From Maritimibacter fusiformis (lineage in GTDB: Bacteria > Pseudomonadota > Alphaproteobacteria > Rhodobacterales > Rhodobacteraceae): DNA of 64,000 bases. Below are positions 21,840 through 32,129 of the stretch, in pieces. Both the position numbers and the translations under genes were made by a program. The notes beneath the pieces were generated by a model. The model was not told the DNA's origin, did not search any database, and saw only the letters and a program-made list of their open reading frames with translations. Positions within the stretch are counted from its first letter, which is position 1. Every line of letters starts with the position of its first letter. The stretch lies in assembly GCF_008086115.1 (NCBI RefSeq), contig NZ_VSIY01000005.1, positions 1-64,000 on the forward strand, in the 5' to 3' direction.

Positions 21840-22916
21840 ATGGCCTGGTCATTTCCAATCGGACGTCTGTTCGGCAGCGAACTCAGGGTTCACGCGACCT
21901 TTTTCCTGCTGATCGCCTGGATCGGCGTTTCCGGCTATTTCGCCGGCGGGGTCGCGGGCGCGGCGCTTTATGTCCTTTACATCCTGATCCTGTTCGCCTG
22001 CGTGGTCGCGCATGAATTCGGTCACGCGCTGGTGGCGCGGCGCTTTGGCATCCGCACCCCGGACGTGACCCTTCTGCCGATCGGCGGGTTGGCGCGGCTT
22101 GAGCGGATGCCGGAAAAGCCCTCCGAGGAAATCCTGGTGGCGCTGGCCGGCCCTGCGGTGAACGTGGTGATCTTCGCAGTCCTGGCGCTGATCTTCGGCC
22201 TCGAGGCCGCGGCGACGCCCCTGACCGAGATCTCGCTGGCCACCCTGCCCTCGCAGATCGCGATCCTGAACCTGATCCTTGCGATCTTCAACCTGCTGCC
22301 CGCCTTCCCGATGGATGGCGGCCGGGTGTTGCGCGCGCTACTTTCGCTGACCACCGACCGGGTGCGCGCCACCCGGATCGCGGCGACCGCCGGGCAGGTG
22401 CTGGCCTTCGGCATGGGCCTGTTCGGCCTGATCTACGGCAACCCGATGCTTCTGCTGATCGCGTTTTTCATCTTCATCGCCGCCGGGTCGGAAAGCTCGG
22501 ACGAGCAGATGCGCGAGGTCGCGCGCCGGATGATGGCCCGCGATGCGATGATCACCAGTTTCGACGCACTGGCCCCCGACGACGGGCTGGACACCGCCTC
22601 GGCGGCGCTGATCCGCACCACCCAGCACGAGTTCCCGGTGATCGACCCCGGCAGCGGCCGGTTCGAGGGGTTCCTGACACGCGACGCCCTGTTCAAGGCG
22701 CTGGCCGCGCCCGAACGCCCGCGCCGGGTGGCCGATATCATGCTGCACGAGGTGCCCCGCGCCAGCCTGATGGAGGGGCTCGACACCGTGCTGGCCCGGA
22801 TGCAGCCCGGCACCGCCGCGGTCGCGATCCTGAGCGAGGGCGACCGGATGATCGGCTATATCACCCGCGAAAACGTGGGCGAGTTGATGGTGGTTGCCAA
22901 CGCGCGGCGGGGCTGA
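21840..22916 (+). CDS. Site-2 protease family membrane protein with CBS domains
   Basis: 358 residues. Six or so membrane segments in the first 220 residues with a zinc site HEFGH (58-62) and the matching FPMDGGRVLRAL motif near 155-165, as in peptidase family M50B. The last 125 residues form a CBS pair (DAMITSFDALAPDDGL..., VADIMLHEVPRASLM...), which in relatives senses adenine nucleotides. The substrate is unknown. It is followed by queA on the opposite strand. Confidence 0.85.
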   Translation: MAWSFPIGRLFGSELRVHATFFLLIAWIGVSGYFAGGVAGAALYVLYILILFACVVAHEFGHALVARRFGIRTPDVTLLPIGGLARLERMPEKPSEEILVALAGPAVNVVIFAVLALIFGLEAAATPLTEISLATLPSQIAILNLILAIFNLLPAFPMDGGRVLRALLSLTTDRVRATRIAATAGQVLAFGMGLFGLIYGNPMLLLIAFFIFIAAGSESSDEQMREVARRMMARDAMITSFDALAPDDGLDTASAALIRTTQHEFPVIDPGSGRFEGFLTRDALFKALAAPERPRRVADIMLHEVPRASLMEGLDTVLARMQPGTAAVAILSEGDRMIGYITRENVGELMVVANARRG

Positions 22917-22980
22917 CGCGCCACGCCGGGTGCCCCCGGCCCGCCCGATCCGTCGGGAACGAAGACCCCCAACTGGTCGC

Positions 22981-24051
22981 TCAGTCGCCCTTGGGCAACA
23001 GCAGCGAAGCGTCGCCGTAGCTGAAGAACCGGTAGCGCTGTTCGATGGCATGGGCATAGACAGCGCGCATCCGCTCCAGCCCCATCAGCGCAGACACCAG
23101 CATCATCAGGGTCGACTTGGGCAGGTGAAAATTCGTCATCAGCGCATCGGCGATCTGAAAGGTGAAACCGGGCCGGATGAAGATGTCGGTCGGGCCGCGC
23201 CACGGCGCGATCCGGCCCCGCCCGGTGGCCGCGCTTTCGATCAGGCGCAGCGCGGTGGTGCCGACCGGGATGACCCGGTGCCCGGCGGCCTTGGTCGCGT
23301 TGATCTCGTCGGCGGCAGTCTGGGTGACCTCGCCCCATTCGGCGTGCATCTTGTGGCCCGACAGATCGTCGGTCTTGACCGGCAGGAAGGTGCCGGCACC
23401 GACATGCAAGGTCACGTGGGTCATGGTCACGCCGCGCGCCCTGAGCGCCGCCAGCAGGTCCGCATCGAAATGGAGCGAGGCGGTCGGGGCGGCCACCGCC
23501 CCCGGCGTCTCGGCCCAGATCGTCTGGTAATCGACGCGGTCACGCTCATCGGCGCGGCGCTTGGCCTCGATATAGGGCGGCAGCGGCATCTGCCCGGCCT
23601 CTGCCAGTGCCGCATCGAAATCGGCGCCGGTCAGGTTGAAGGCGATCAGCGCCTGGCCGTCATCCCGCCCGATCAGGGTCGCGGACAGGCGGTCGGAGAA
23701 CACGATGCGCTCGCCCTCGGCGACTTTGCGCAGCGGTTTGATCAGCGCGCGCCAACGGCCCTCGGGCGCAGGCTCGAGCAGTGTGACCTCGATGCCCGCG
23801 ACAGCCTCGCCCCGGTGCCTCTTGCCGCGCAGGCGGGCGGGAATCACGCGGGTGTCGTTCAGGACCAGCCGGTCACCGGGGGACAGGATTTCGGGCAGAT
23901 CGGTGACGATCCGGTCGGCGGTCCGCCCCGGCGTCGCCACCAGAAGCCGCGCCGACGAGCGCGGTCGCGCCGGGCGGGTGGCGATCAACTCGTCGGGCAG
24001 GTCGAAATCGTAATCCGACAGCCGGGCGCCTTCGGGCAGGTCATCGCTCAT
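22981..24051 (-). CDS. queA: S-adenosylmethionine:tRNA ribosyltransferase-isomerase
   Basis: 356 residues. Transfers the ribosyl group of SAM to preQ1 in tRNA to give epoxyqueuosine. Motifs: [69 protein letters not shown] and [17 protein letters not shown]. Its ATG overlaps the stop of the AsmA-like gene by four bases (ATGA), indicating coupled translation. tgt is not in the window. Confidence 0.95.
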   Translation of the reverse strand: MSDDLPEGARLSDYDFDLPDELIATRPARPRSSARLLVATPGRTADRIVTDLPEILSPGDRLVLNDTRVIPARLRGKRHRGEAVAGIEVTLLEPAPEGRWRALIKPLRKVAEGERIVFSDRLSATLIGRDDGQALIAFNLTGADFDAALAEAGQMPLPPYIEAKRRADERDRVDYQTIWAETPGAVAAPTASLHFDADLLAALRARGVTMTHVTLHVGAGTFLPVKTDDLSGHKMHAEWGEVTQTAADEINATKAAGHRVIPVGTTALRLIESAATGRGRIAPWRGPTDIFIRPGFTFQIADALMTNFHLPKSTLMMLVSALMGLERMRAVYAHAIEQRYRFFSYGDASLLLPKGD

Positions 24052-27000
24052 TCTTCGGGCACCTTCGGCGGCGGGCGGCGGAAGATCTCGCGAAAGGCCC
24101 CGGGGGTCAGGATCGACAACGGGTTCAGTGTCACGTCCGGGCCGTCGTAGGGCCCCTTCAGCGTGAAGTTGAAGCCGATCAGCCCTTCGCCGTCGCGCGG
24201 CGAGAACAGGCGCCCGAGCGCGTTGACGAAATAGAACGGCGACAACACGCCCTGCATGTCGATGCGCTCGTTCACGAGGTCGTAATAGCCGTCGAGCGAG
24301 ATCCCCATCGACACACCCACCGCCGAGGCGCGGTAGAGCGTGACCGCCTCCGGGGTCAGGCGAAAGCGTCCGTCGACCGTGGAAAAACCGATGCCCTCGC
24401 CGCTCAACTGGTCGAGCAGGCCGACCACCGAGACCGCCGAGAGCAGCGTCGCCATGGTCGGGGCCTCGACGATGCGGGTGTCGGTGATGGTGAACTCGCC
24501 CTCATAGGTGCCCTCGCCAGCGACCGGGGCAAGCACCAGTTCCAGGTTGCCGCCGCGGGCAGTGTCGAACACCCCGGCCCCGCGCAACACGCCGCCCGCG
24601 TCCGCCGACAGGATGCGGAACGCCAGCCCCTCTGCGGTGGGGGCGACGCTGCCGCGCAGGGCCGCACCGCCCTCGACCTGGCCGGTGAAGGTGCCGCGCA
24701 TTCCGTCCGACAGGTCGAGATCGGCGTTGACCCCGAGCAACTGGATGCCCTCGGAGACGATCATCCGGTCAAGCCCCTGGATGATCAGCGGTTGGCGCGG
24801 GCCGGGCGCGCCACCGCCCCCGCCGCCGCCGAAATCGGCCTCGCGCAGGTCGATCGTGCCGCCGGTCATGCGGATCGCGAAGGGGGCATCGCCGCGCCCT
24901 TCAAGCACGATCGGCGCGTTGAGCCAGTTGCCGACCCGCACCCGTTCGAACCGCGCCTCGCCGATGCCGCCACCCTCGGCGGTCGTGATCCGTCCGCTGG
25001 CGTCGAGCCCGGGCGCGCTGAGCTTGAGCACCTCGACCACGGTGCGCTCGCCCAACGTCGCCTCGACCTCGAGCGATCCGGTGCGCGGCGGCGTCTTCGA
25101 CCAGCCGAGCTCCGGCACCGCCAGCGCCAGGCCGGCCAGGTCCGAGCGCAGCGTCAGGCGCGGATCGGAGTCGGAAAAGTCGATTTCGAACTGGCCGCGC
25201 CCCTCGCCCGCGATCATCCCGTCCGACAGGCCGATCCCGAACTCGGCCAGCGAGCGCGGATTGATGGCCACCGTGCCGGCGATGCTGCCGGCGCCATCGC
25301 TTTCGGCCAGCGGCAAGGTCCATGTGCCCGAGGCCTCGGCCTGTCCAATCGACACCGGGCCGGTGATCTCGATCGCCTCGTTGCTGGCCACAAGCTCGAG
25401 CCGGTCGGCCAGGATCAGCTTGTCGGGGATCAGCATGTCGCTGCGCACATCGGTCAGTTCGCCGGTGATCGCATAGCCCGGGTCGATCTCGTCCAGCGAA
25501 TCCTGGTTCCAGGGGAAGGTCACGCGCCCGCCGATCCGCGCCCGGCCGCGCGCCACATCGGGTCCGTAGTCGGTGCCTTCGAAGATCGTGAAGGGTTCCA
25601 GCGCCAGGATCGACAACGCCCCCCGGATCGGGCCGGCCATCTCGAGGTTGAGCACGTCGTAGCCGCTGTCTCCGGTCTCGACCAGCGACAGGAAGCTCGA
25701 GCCCGACACATCCATGACGCGCCCGTCGGGGGCCTGCATGGTCCCGGCCTCGACCACCGCGGTCATGCCGCGGGGTTCCTGCACCAGATAGCCCAGTTCG
25801 ATCTCGACATCCGGCAGGCTTTCGAGCGGGCGCACCACCGCGTCGCGCACGGTGTAGACCCCGTTCATCGCGATCTCCTCGGTCGGCTCCTTTCGCCAGG
25901 CGATCCGTGCGTCGAACACCTCGCCCGCCAGCACGTTTTCGGCGACCCAACTGCGGGTATAGGGGCTTTCCTCCAGCGGCCACAACGCCAGCACATCGGC
26001 GCGGCTGGCATGGTCCACCTCGCTGTCCAGCGCGATGCGCCACCCCTCGCCCGTCGCCTCCACCGTCCCCGACGTCTCGAATTTCGAGTCGCCGCGAAAG
26101 GCCACCGCCTGGCCGATGTCGATGCGGAACGGGTCGAGCCGAAGCCTCACATCGGCCATTCCCCGTTCGATGACCAGCGGCGCGGCAAACATGCCCGGCG
26201 GGTTCAGGCGTGCCTGGTTGAGTTCGACCTGGCCGATCATGCTGCCGGGCCAGCCGCCGCGGAAATCCGACAGGTAGACATGGCCCTGCGCATCGGCGGT
26301 GCCGACCTCGGAGGCGACGGACGCCCCGAGAAAGTCGATCCGCTGGCTGGCCGGGTCGTAGTCGATATAGACCTTGGCGCCGTCGAACACCGCGGGTTGG
26401 GCCCCCGCCCCCGGCGACAACGCGCCCTCGCCGATCTCGAGCGTGCCGACCAGTTCGGAGATATCGCCCTCATCCGAGATCGCGGTGCGCAACGCGCCGG
26501 CGATCGGCGCGTCGATCACCGACAGGAAGGCCAGCGCCGGCGATTGCGCCGCGATATCGGGCGCTGCGGCGTTTTCGAACCGGGCCGAGATCGACGCCTC
26601 CGACCCGGCCTTGGCCGAGCGGATCGAGAATTCGGTCGATGCCAGTTCTTCGGTCTGGTTGAAGACATCGAAATTCACCACCATTTCGACCAGCTTGTCG
26701 GTCTGGGTGACGATCATGCGTCCGTCGGTGACCTGCCAAAGCCGCCCCGAGCGCGCATCTTCCAGCGTGATCGTCAGGTTCGATGCCTCGACCCGTTCGG
26801 ACCCCGCGAGCAGCCCGTCGATGAACACCTGGTCGATGGCATCCAGCACCGTCGCCAGATCGCCGGTCATGCCGCTCTCCTGGCCGAGACTGAGCGCCAA
26901 AGACCCGTCCGAGAACCGCCTCAGCGTCATCTGCGCACCGCGCAAATTGACCACGGTCGGCTGCATTTCGCCGCGCAACGCCGGGATCAGGCGAAAGCCG

Positions 27001-27365
27001 CCCTCGACCCGGTTCAATTGCGCGAGGTCCAGCCCGGTGGCATCCTTGATGCCCACGTCGATCAGGCGCAGTTGCGGCCGACCGCGCGGGGTGACACCGA
27101 ACTGCACCTGCCTGAGCGAGAAGCTGCCCCGGTCGACCGCGGCGTTCATCCGCTCAAGCACCTTGACCGCAACCCAGTCGGGCAAGGCGATCACCCGGCC
27201 GGTCAGCGACATCGAGGCCAGCACGAGAAACACCGAGGTGAACAGGATCAACACCAGCGTCCACACCCCGAGATGCCAGTGCAGCCGGCGAATGCGCGGC
27301 CGCCGGGTCATGCCGGTTTCGGGGCGCGACGGCAGCTGTGTTTCGGTCGGGGTGGTCTCGGTCAT
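24048..27365 (-). CDS. Large AsmA-like/DUF3971 envelope protein (YhdP type)
   Basis: 1105 residues from ATG 27365. A cytoplasmic tail of about 30 residues, one membrane anchor ([19 protein letters not shown]), then over 1000 residues of beta-rich sequence with AsmA/YhdP-like repeats and, at the C-terminus, the AsmA_2-like block ([51 protein letters not shown]). A Gly-rich loop ([13 protein letters not shown]) interrupts it at about residue 845. Relatives form long hydrophobic grooves thought to carry phospholipids between membranes (family knowledge). Earlier in-frame codons upstream overlap bcp antisense and are excluded. Confidence 0.85.
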   Translation of the reverse strand: MTETTPTETQLPSRPETGMTRRPRIRRLHWHLGVWTLVLILFTSVFLVLASMSLTGRVIALPDWVAVKVLERMNAAVDRGSFSLRQVQFGVTPRGRPQLRLIDVGIKDATGLDLAQLNRVEGGFRLIPALRGEMQPTVVNLRGAQMTLRRFSDGSLALSLGQESGMTGDLATVLDAIDQVFIDGLLAGSERVEASNLTITLEDARSGRLWQVTDGRMIVTQTDKLVEMVVNFDVFNQTEELASTEFSIRSAKAGSEASISARFENAAAPDIAAQSPALAFLSVIDAPIAGALRTAISDEGDISELVGTLEIGEGALSPGAGAQPAVFDGAKVYIDYDPASQRIDFLGASVASEVGTADAQGHVYLSDFRGGWPGSMIGQVELNQARLNPPGMFAAPLVIERGMADVRLRLDPFRIDIGQAVAFRGDSKFETSGTVEATGEGWRIALDSEVDHASRADVLALWPLEESPYTRSWVAENVLAGEVFDARIAWRKEPTEEIAMNGVYTVRDAVVRPLESLPDVEIELGYLVQEPRGMTAVVEAGTMQAPDGRVMDVSGSSFLSLVETGDSGYDVLNLEMAGPIRGALSILALEPFTIFEGTDYGPDVARGRARIGGRVTFPWNQDSLDEIDPGYAITGELTDVRSDMLIPDKLILADRLELVASNEAIEITGPVSIGQAEASGTWTLPLAESDGAGSIAGTVAINPRSLAEFGIGLSDGMIAGEGRGQFEIDFSDSDPRLTLRSDLAGLALAVPELGWSKTPPRTGSLEVEATLGERTVVEVLKLSAPGLDASGRITTAEGGGIGEARFERVRVGNWLNAPIVLEGRGDAPFAIRMTGGTIDLREADFGGGGGGGAPGPRQPLIIQGLDRMIVSEGIQLLGVNADLDLSDGMRGTFTGQVEGGAALRGSVAPTAEGLAFRILSADAGGVLRGAGVFDTARGGNLELVLAPVAGEGTYEGEFTITDTRIVEAPTMATLLSAVSVVGLLDQLSGEGIGFSTVDGRFRLTPEAVTLYRASAVGVSMGISLDGYYDLVNERIDMQGVLSPFYFVNALGRLFSPRDGEGLIGFNFTLKGPYDGPDVTLNPLSILTPGAFREIFRRPPPKVPEE

Positions 27366-27452
27366 CGATCCGGTGCTTCGAGGTGGGTTCACATTCGCAG
27401 GATGGACCCATAGAAACATGCGTTTACGGGATCGCAAAATGGAAGTGAAGCA

Positions 27453-27926
27453 ATGACTGACGCCGCCCTCCAACTCGGCACCAAAGCGCCGGATTTCACC
27501 CTGCCCCGCGATGGCGGCGGCAGCGTCACCCTGTCGGACCTGCGCGCTGGTCCGGTGGTCCTGTTCTTCTATCCCAAGGCCAACACCCCCGGCTGCACCA
27601 CCGAAGCGCGCGATTTCACCGCCCTGCTGCCCGAATTCGAGTCCGCCGGTGCGACGGTCCTGGGGATTTCCAAGGACAGTGTGAAGAAGCAGGAAAACTT
27701 CGTTTCGAAACAAGACCTTGGAATGCCGATCCTGTCGGATGCCGAGGGCGAGGTGTGCGAAACCTACGGCGTCTGGGCGGAAAAGAAGATGTATGGCAAG
27801 ACCTTCATGGGAATCCAGCGCACCACCGTTCTGATCGACGCCGAGGGGCGCATCGCGCGGGTCTGGGAGAAGGTCAAAGTCGCCGGCCACGCCGAAGAGG
27901 TGCTAGACGCGGTGCGGGCGTTGTGA
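27453..27926 (+). CDS. bcp: Thioredoxin-dependent thiol peroxidase (Bcp/PrxQ)
   Basis: 157 residues. Peroxidatic Cys48 in YPKANTPGCTTEARDF, with the conserved Pro/Thr before it; EVCETYGVWAEKKMYGKTFMG is the typical Bcp segment. The cysteine that many PrxQ enzymes carry five residues after the first is Arg53 here, so resolution must use the other Cys (about 102, in EVCETY) or an external thiol. Divergent from the AsmA-like gene with 87 bp between. Confidence 0.93.
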   Translation: MTDAALQLGTKAPDFTLPRDGGGSVTLSDLRAGPVVLFFYPKANTPGCTTEARDFTALLPEFESAGATVLGISKDSVKKQENFVSKQDLGMPILSDAEGEVCETYGVWAEKKMYGKTFMGIQRTTVLIDAEGRIARVWEKVKVAGHAEEVLDAVRAL

Positions 27927-28003
27927 CGGCAAAACCGGCAACAATTCGGGCAATGCATGCCGATTGTCCGCATATTTGTCGTTGAAAACACCGGGACGGA
28001 GGG

Positions 28004-28044
28004 CCGCCCCGGCCCTGCGTCCGGGTGGATGCGGGCCGGGGCGG
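28004..28044. other. 41-nt near-perfect GC hairpin
   Basis: CCGCCCCGGCCC (28004-28015) pairs with GGGCCGGGGCGG (28033-28044); inside, after one bulged T, GCGTCC pairs with GGATGC around a GGGT loop. That makes 18 pairs with one G-T wobble. There is no T-run, so it is not a standard terminator. It lies in the 246-bp gap between bcp and the M23 peptidase gene and may act in either transcript. Confidence 0.5.
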
Positions 28045-28172
28045 ATCGGCGGAAACTCGCCGCCTGCGGCATTCCGGCCCGGAGAAATCCGGCCAAAAAC
28101 ATTGCCTTGAGAACAGGCAGCGGTTAATCACCCTTGAACGTGCGCGGTGCTGGGGAGCGCGTGTGCGACGGG

Positions 28173-29510
28173 ATGGGACATCGGGACAACGTTTTGGTAC
28201 GAAAACTCGCTTACCAGCTTAATCACAAGCTAGAACGCCGCTTTCCGGAACAGCGGCTGTTTCTCCGCTCCGAGGACGGAACGCGCTTCATCATTCTCAG
28301 CCCGGTGACCCAACTGGTCGGCTGGCTCGGAAGTGCCGCGTTCATTTCCTGGGCGATCATCGCCACCGCGGTGCTCTTGATGGACTCGATCGGGTCCGGC
28401 AACGTGCGCGACCGAGCGATGCGCGAACAGCAGCTTTACGAACACCGCTTGCAGGTGCTGGCCGACGAACGCGACGCGCGGGCCGCCGAGGCGGTGGCCG
28501 CACAGGAACGCTTCAACCTCGCGCTGGCGCAGATCTCGGAAATGCAGTCGGAACTGCTGTCGTCCGAGGATCGCCGCAAGGAGCTTGAGACCGGCATCGA
28601 CGTGATCCAGGCGACGCTGCGGCGCACCATGAAGGAACGCGACGAGGCCCGCGGCGTGGTCGAGACCATGCTCGCCGAGGCCGGCGGCGAGAGCGGCGAC
28701 GGCTCCTCCACCCGCCCTGCCGACCTGGGCAAGACCGTCGCCTTCCTTCTGGCCGCGCTCGACGAGACCGCGACCGAGCGCGATCAAGCGCTGACGGCAG
28801 CGGCGGAAACCAGGGATTTTGCGGAAAACCTCGTGTTCGACCAACGCCTGCGGGATGAGCGCAACGACCAGATCTTCCGCCAACTCGAGGACGCTGTGGC
28901 GGTGTCGCTGGAGCCGCTCGACCAGATGTTCGACGCGGTCGGGCTGTCATCGGAAAGCCTGCTCGACACCGTGCGGCGCGGCTATTCCGGCCAGGGCGGG
29001 CCGCTGATGCCGCTGGTCCTGTCGACCAAGGGTGCCGAGACCGACCCCGACACGCTGCGCGCCAACGAGATCCTGGGCGAGCTCGACCGGATGAACCTGT
29101 ACCGGATCGCCGCCGAGAAGCTGCCCTTCGGGATGCCGGTGAAAAGTTCGTTCCGCTATACCTCGGGCTTTGGCACCCGCTGGGGGCGGCTGCACGCGGG
29201 CACCGACATGGCAGGGCCGGTCGGCACCCCGATCTATTCGACCGCCGACGGGGTGGTCACCCACGCCGGCTGGTTGTCGGGCTATGGCCGGCTGATCAAG
29301 ATCCAGCACGAGTTCGGGATCGAAACCCGCTATGGGCACCTTTCAGCCATTAAAGTCAAAGTGGGGCAAAGGGTCTCGCGCGGGGATCGGATTGGTGATA
29401 TGGGGAATTCCGGCAGGTCCACCGGGCCTCACCTGCACTATGAGGTGCGGGTGAACGGAAACCCCACGAACCCAATGACATATATCAAGGCAGCAAGAAA
29501 TGTTTTCTAA
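28173..29510 (+). CDS. M23 family murein endopeptidase, membrane-anchored
   Basis: 445 residues from ATG 28173 (TTG codons at 28134 and 28194 are alternatives). A membrane segment (FISWAIIATAVLLMDSI, about residues 53-70) is followed by a long coiled coil (about 80-190, many Glu/Arg/Gln), a linker, and a C-terminal LytM/M23 zinc domain: GTRWGRLHAGTDMAG, YGHLSAIKVKVGQRV and STGPHLHYEVR supply the metal ligands. Such enzymes cut peptide cross-links or bind cell wall to control shape. The bactofilin gene overlaps its end by 11 bases. Confidence 0.88.
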   Translation: MGHRDNVLVRKLAYQLNHKLERRFPEQRLFLRSEDGTRFIILSPVTQLVGWLGSAAFISWAIIATAVLLMDSIGSGNVRDRAMREQQLYEHRLQVLADERDARAAEAVAAQERFNLALAQISEMQSELLSSEDRRKELETGIDVIQATLRRTMKERDEARGVVETMLAEAGGESGDGSSTRPADLGKTVAFLLAALDETATERDQALTAAAETRDFAENLVFDQRLRDERNDQIFRQLEDAVAVSLEPLDQMFDAVGLSSESLLDTVRRGYSGQGGPLMPLVLSTKGAETDPDTLRANEILGELDRMNLYRIAAEKLPFGMPVKSSFRYTSGFGTRWGRLHAGTDMAGPVGTPIYSTADGVVTHAGWLSGYGRLIKIQHEFGIETRYGHLSAIKVKVGQRVSRGDRIGDMGNSGRSTGPHLHYEVRVNGNPTNPMTYIKAARNVF

Positions 29511-30042
29511 AAGCAGGATCAACGAACCGGGGCCGAAACAAGCCGGTGACCGCGACACGAACCCCGCAGCAGAGGCGCCGAAACCCTCCATGTCCAATTC
29601 CGTTCCCGCCCCGTCCTCAGGGGCGACGAAGCCCAAGCCGCCGGCATCGACCCTGTCCGCCGACCTCGTGCTCAAGGGCAACCTGAAGTCGACGGGTGAC
29701 ATCGTCATTGAAGGCACCGTCGAAGGGGACATCCGCGCCCACATGCTGACGGTCGGTGAATCCGCTACCGTCAAGGGCGAGATCGTCGCCGACGACGTGG
29801 TGGTCAACGGCCGCATCATCGGCCGCCTGCGTGGCCTCAAGGTGCGCCTGACCTCGTCGGCACGGGTCGAGGGCGACATCGTCCACAAGACCATCGCGAT
29901 CGAAAGCGGCGCCCATTTCGAAGGTTCGGTGCAGCGTCAGGAAGATCCGCTGAACTCGACCTCGAAAAAGCCGGTCCCGACTGGCCAGGGGCAACAGCCC
30001 CGCCCCCAGCAGCCCGCACCGGCCTCCAAGCCGAACGCCTGA
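29500..30042 (+). CDS. Bactofilin family cytoskeletal protein
   Basis: 180 residues. A central right-handed beta-helix domain (about 50-140: STLSADLVLKGNLKSTGDIV, VEGDIRAHMLTVGESATVKG, GRIIGRLRGLKVRLTSSARV) between disordered Pro/Ser/Lys-rich ends. Bactofilins form polymers without nucleotide and often recruit wall enzymes. Starting within the last codons of the M23 peptidase gene, it is almost certainly its partner, as in other bacteria where bactofilins position M23 endopeptidases. A strong terminator follows at 30068. Confidence 0.9.
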   Translation: MFSKSRINEPGPKQAGDRDTNPAAEAPKPSMSNSVPAPSSGATKPKPPASTLSADLVLKGNLKSTGDIVIEGTVEGDIRAHMLTVGESATVKGEIVADDVVVNGRIIGRLRGLKVRLTSSARVEGDIVHKTIAIESGAHFEGSVQRQEDPLNSTSKKPVPTGQGQQPRPQQPAPASKPNA

Positions 30043-30067
30043 TCGCCACCGGGCGAGCAGACGACAA

Positions 30068-30096
30068 GGCCGCCCCTCGGGCGGCCTTTTTCGTTT
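30068..30096 (+). terminator. Intrinsic terminator after bactofilin gene
   Basis: GGCCGCCC-ctc-GGGCGGCC followed by TTTTTCGTTT: an 8-bp GC stem and T-run, 26 bp after the stop codon. Confidence 0.9.
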
Positions 30097-30108
30097 CACA
30101 GCCGTCGC

Positions 30109-30897
30109 TCAGTCCTCGAAACTCATGCTGCGGCGGTAGAGATGCCAGGTCGCGTGCCCCAGCACCGGCAGGACAATGAACAACCCCATGAAGAAGGGCA
30201 GCAGCGCGCCCAGCATCAGAACCGCGATGATAAGGCCCCAGGTGACCATCGGCACCGGGTTGGCAAGCACCAGTTGGAACGAGGCGATCATCGCGGTGAT
30301 GAAATCCAGCTCGCGATCCAACAGCAGCGGCAGGCTGGCGACGGTCAGCGCGAACAGCAGGAAGGCCAGGATCGCCCCGACCACCGATCCGACCGCCAGC
30401 ATCGTCAGCCCGTTCGGCGTCAGGATCGTGTCCTGCCAGTTCGACAGGATGTTGGTCATCGGCATCAACCCGAGGAACAGGGCAAAGATCATGTGCGCGA
30501 TGAACAGCCAGAACAGGAAGATCATGATGATGACCACCGCCATCGACGGAAACTGCCGGTCCTTCTGGCGCAGGATCACCCCCAGCACCCCGCCCCAGTC
30601 CAGCGCCTCGCCCATCTCGATACGCCGGCTGACCTCGTAGAGCCCGACCGCCAGGAACGGCGCCAGCAGCGGAAACCCGAGGGCCGCCGGGATGATCCAG
30701 TAGCTTTGGTCGATGAAGCCGAGTTGCAGGTAGATCACGATGCCGCCGGCCACAAAGAAGGTCGCGAAGAACAGCCCGAAGGCCGGCGCGCGGGTGAAGT
30801 CACGCCATCCGGCCCTGAGCGCGGCGGCAATATCGTCAAAGCCCACGCGTCCGATCTTGGGCGGCGGCGAAGGCGCAATCTGGGTTGCGTCGGTCAT
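30109..30897 (-). CDS. DUF2189 family integral membrane protein
   Basis: 262 residues with about six hydrophobic segments (e.g. FGLFFATFFVAGGIVIYL, MAVVIIMIFLFWLFIAHMIF, GLIIAVLMLGALLPFFMGLF). The opening IGRVGFDDIAAALRAGWRDFTRAP and the closing VLPVLGHATWHLYRR are characteristic of DUF2189, a common alphaproteobacterial inner-membrane family of unknown function, sometimes described near cytochrome oxidase genes. None are nearby here. Single gene facing the bactofilin terminator. Confidence 0.85.
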   Translation of the reverse strand: MTDATQIAPSPPPKIGRVGFDDIAAALRAGWRDFTRAPAFGLFFATFFVAGGIVIYLQLGFIDQSYWIIPAALGFPLLAPFLAVGLYEVSRRIEMGEALDWGGVLGVILRQKDRQFPSMAVVIIMIFLFWLFIAHMIFALFLGLMPMTNILSNWQDTILTPNGLTMLAVGSVVGAILAFLLFALTVASLPLLLDRELDFITAMIASFQLVLANPVPMVTWGLIIAVLMLGALLPFFMGLFIVLPVLGHATWHLYRRSMSFED

Positions 30898-30977
30898 GTC
30901 TCTCCTTGCGGTGATGTTTCGCGCGAGGGGAGAGTGTTGCGGCGAAATGTCGCGGCGTCAAGCGGGCGATTGGCGGC

Positions 30978-31931
30978 TCAGGTGCCATGCCCCAGCTTGT
31001 CCAGCCGCGCCTGCCTGAGTCGGGCGAAATCGTCGCCGGCGTGGTAGGACGAACGCGTCAGCGGCGTGGCCGAAACCATCAGAAAGCCCTTGCCGTAGGC
31101 CGCGCCCTCGTAGGCCTTGAACTCCTCAGGTGTCACGAAGCGGTCGACGGCGTGGTGTTTGGGCGTGGGCTGCAGATATTGGCCGATGGTCAGGAAATCG
31201 ACATCCGCCGCGCGCATGTCGTCCATCACCTGCATGACGCCCTGCCGGTCCTCGCCCAGCCCGACCATGATGCCCGACTTGGTGAACATCGCCGGGTCGA
31301 TCTCCTTGACCCGCTGCAACAGGCGCAGCGAGTGGAAATAACGCGCGCCGGGGCGCACCGACGGATAGAGGCCGGGCACGGTTTCGAGGTTGTGGTTGAA
31401 CACATCGGGCCGGGCCGCGACCACCACTTCCAGCGCGTCATCGGTGCATTTCAGGAAATCCGGCGTCAGGATCTCGATCGTGGTGTCGGGCGCGTGCCGG
31501 CGGATGGCGCGGATGGTCATGGCGAAATGCTCGGCCCCGCCGTCCTCGAGGTCGTCACGGTCGACCGAAGTGATCACCACGTGTTTCAGTCCCAGTTTCT
31601 TCACCGCGTCCGCCACCCGCCCGGGCTCGAACGCGTCGAGCGCGTTTGGCCGGCCGGTGGCGACGTTGCAGAAGGTGCAGCCACGGGTGCAGATCTCGCC
31701 CATGATCATCATGGTGGCGTGGCCCGCGCTCCAGCATTCGCCCACGTTGGGGCAGCCGGCCTCTTCGCAGACCGTCGACAGCTTGTTGTCGCGCAGGATC
31801 TTGTGCGTGTCGTTATACCCCTTGCCGCCCGGCGCCTTGACGCGAATCCAGGACGGCTTATTCGGCTGTGCGTTGTCGGGGCGGTGCGCCTTTTCGGGAT
31901 GGCGCTGGTCGGGCAATTTGAGATCGCGCAT
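30978..31931 (-). CDS. lipA: Lipoyl synthase
   Basis: 317 residues. Radical-SAM enzyme that inserts two sulfurs into octanoyl groups on lipoyl domains. Both cluster motifs are complete: the auxiliary cluster [12 protein letters not shown] and the radical-[11 protein letters not shown], with the third auxiliary ligand region [10 protein letters not shown] near the end. The user of lipoate, lpd (50314), is elsewhere in the window; lipB is not seen. Divergent from a peroxiredoxin gene. Confidence 0.97.
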   Translation of the reverse strand: MRDLKLPDQRHPEKAHRPDNAQPNKPSWIRVKAPGGKGYNDTHKILRDNKLSTVCEEAGCPNVGECWSAGHATMMIMGEICTRGCTFCNVATGRPNALDAFEPGRVADAVKKLGLKHVVITSVDRDDLEDGGAEHFAMTIRAIRRHAPDTTIEILTPDFLKCTDDALEVVVAARPDVFNHNLETVPGLYPSVRPGARYFHSLRLLQRVKEIDPAMFTKSGIMVGLGEDRQGVMQVMDDMRAADVDFLTIGQYLQPTPKHHAVDRFVTPEEFKAYEGAAYGKGFLMVSATPLTRSSYHAGDDFARLRQARLDKLGHGT

Positions 31932-32129
31932 GGATATCCTCCGTTGGCGCCTGTATTATCCTTTTCCGACAGGCCTGTCATCGCCATTCGGGCCGCGCCG
32001 CCTTGCACCTGCTGCATGCCGCGCAGCCGGGTTCTGTGGCATTGTGTCCTGTCTGGAATTGTTCTAAACGACCTCATGTGCCGGGGCTGCCCGGCGACGT
32101 TAACCAGAACCACCAAAAGGGGGTATTCC

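Noticed and set aside
24792..27413. 873-codon plus-strand open frame opposite the AsmA-like gene
   Set aside because: Antisense shadow; the minus-strand product has a membrane anchor and family motifs.
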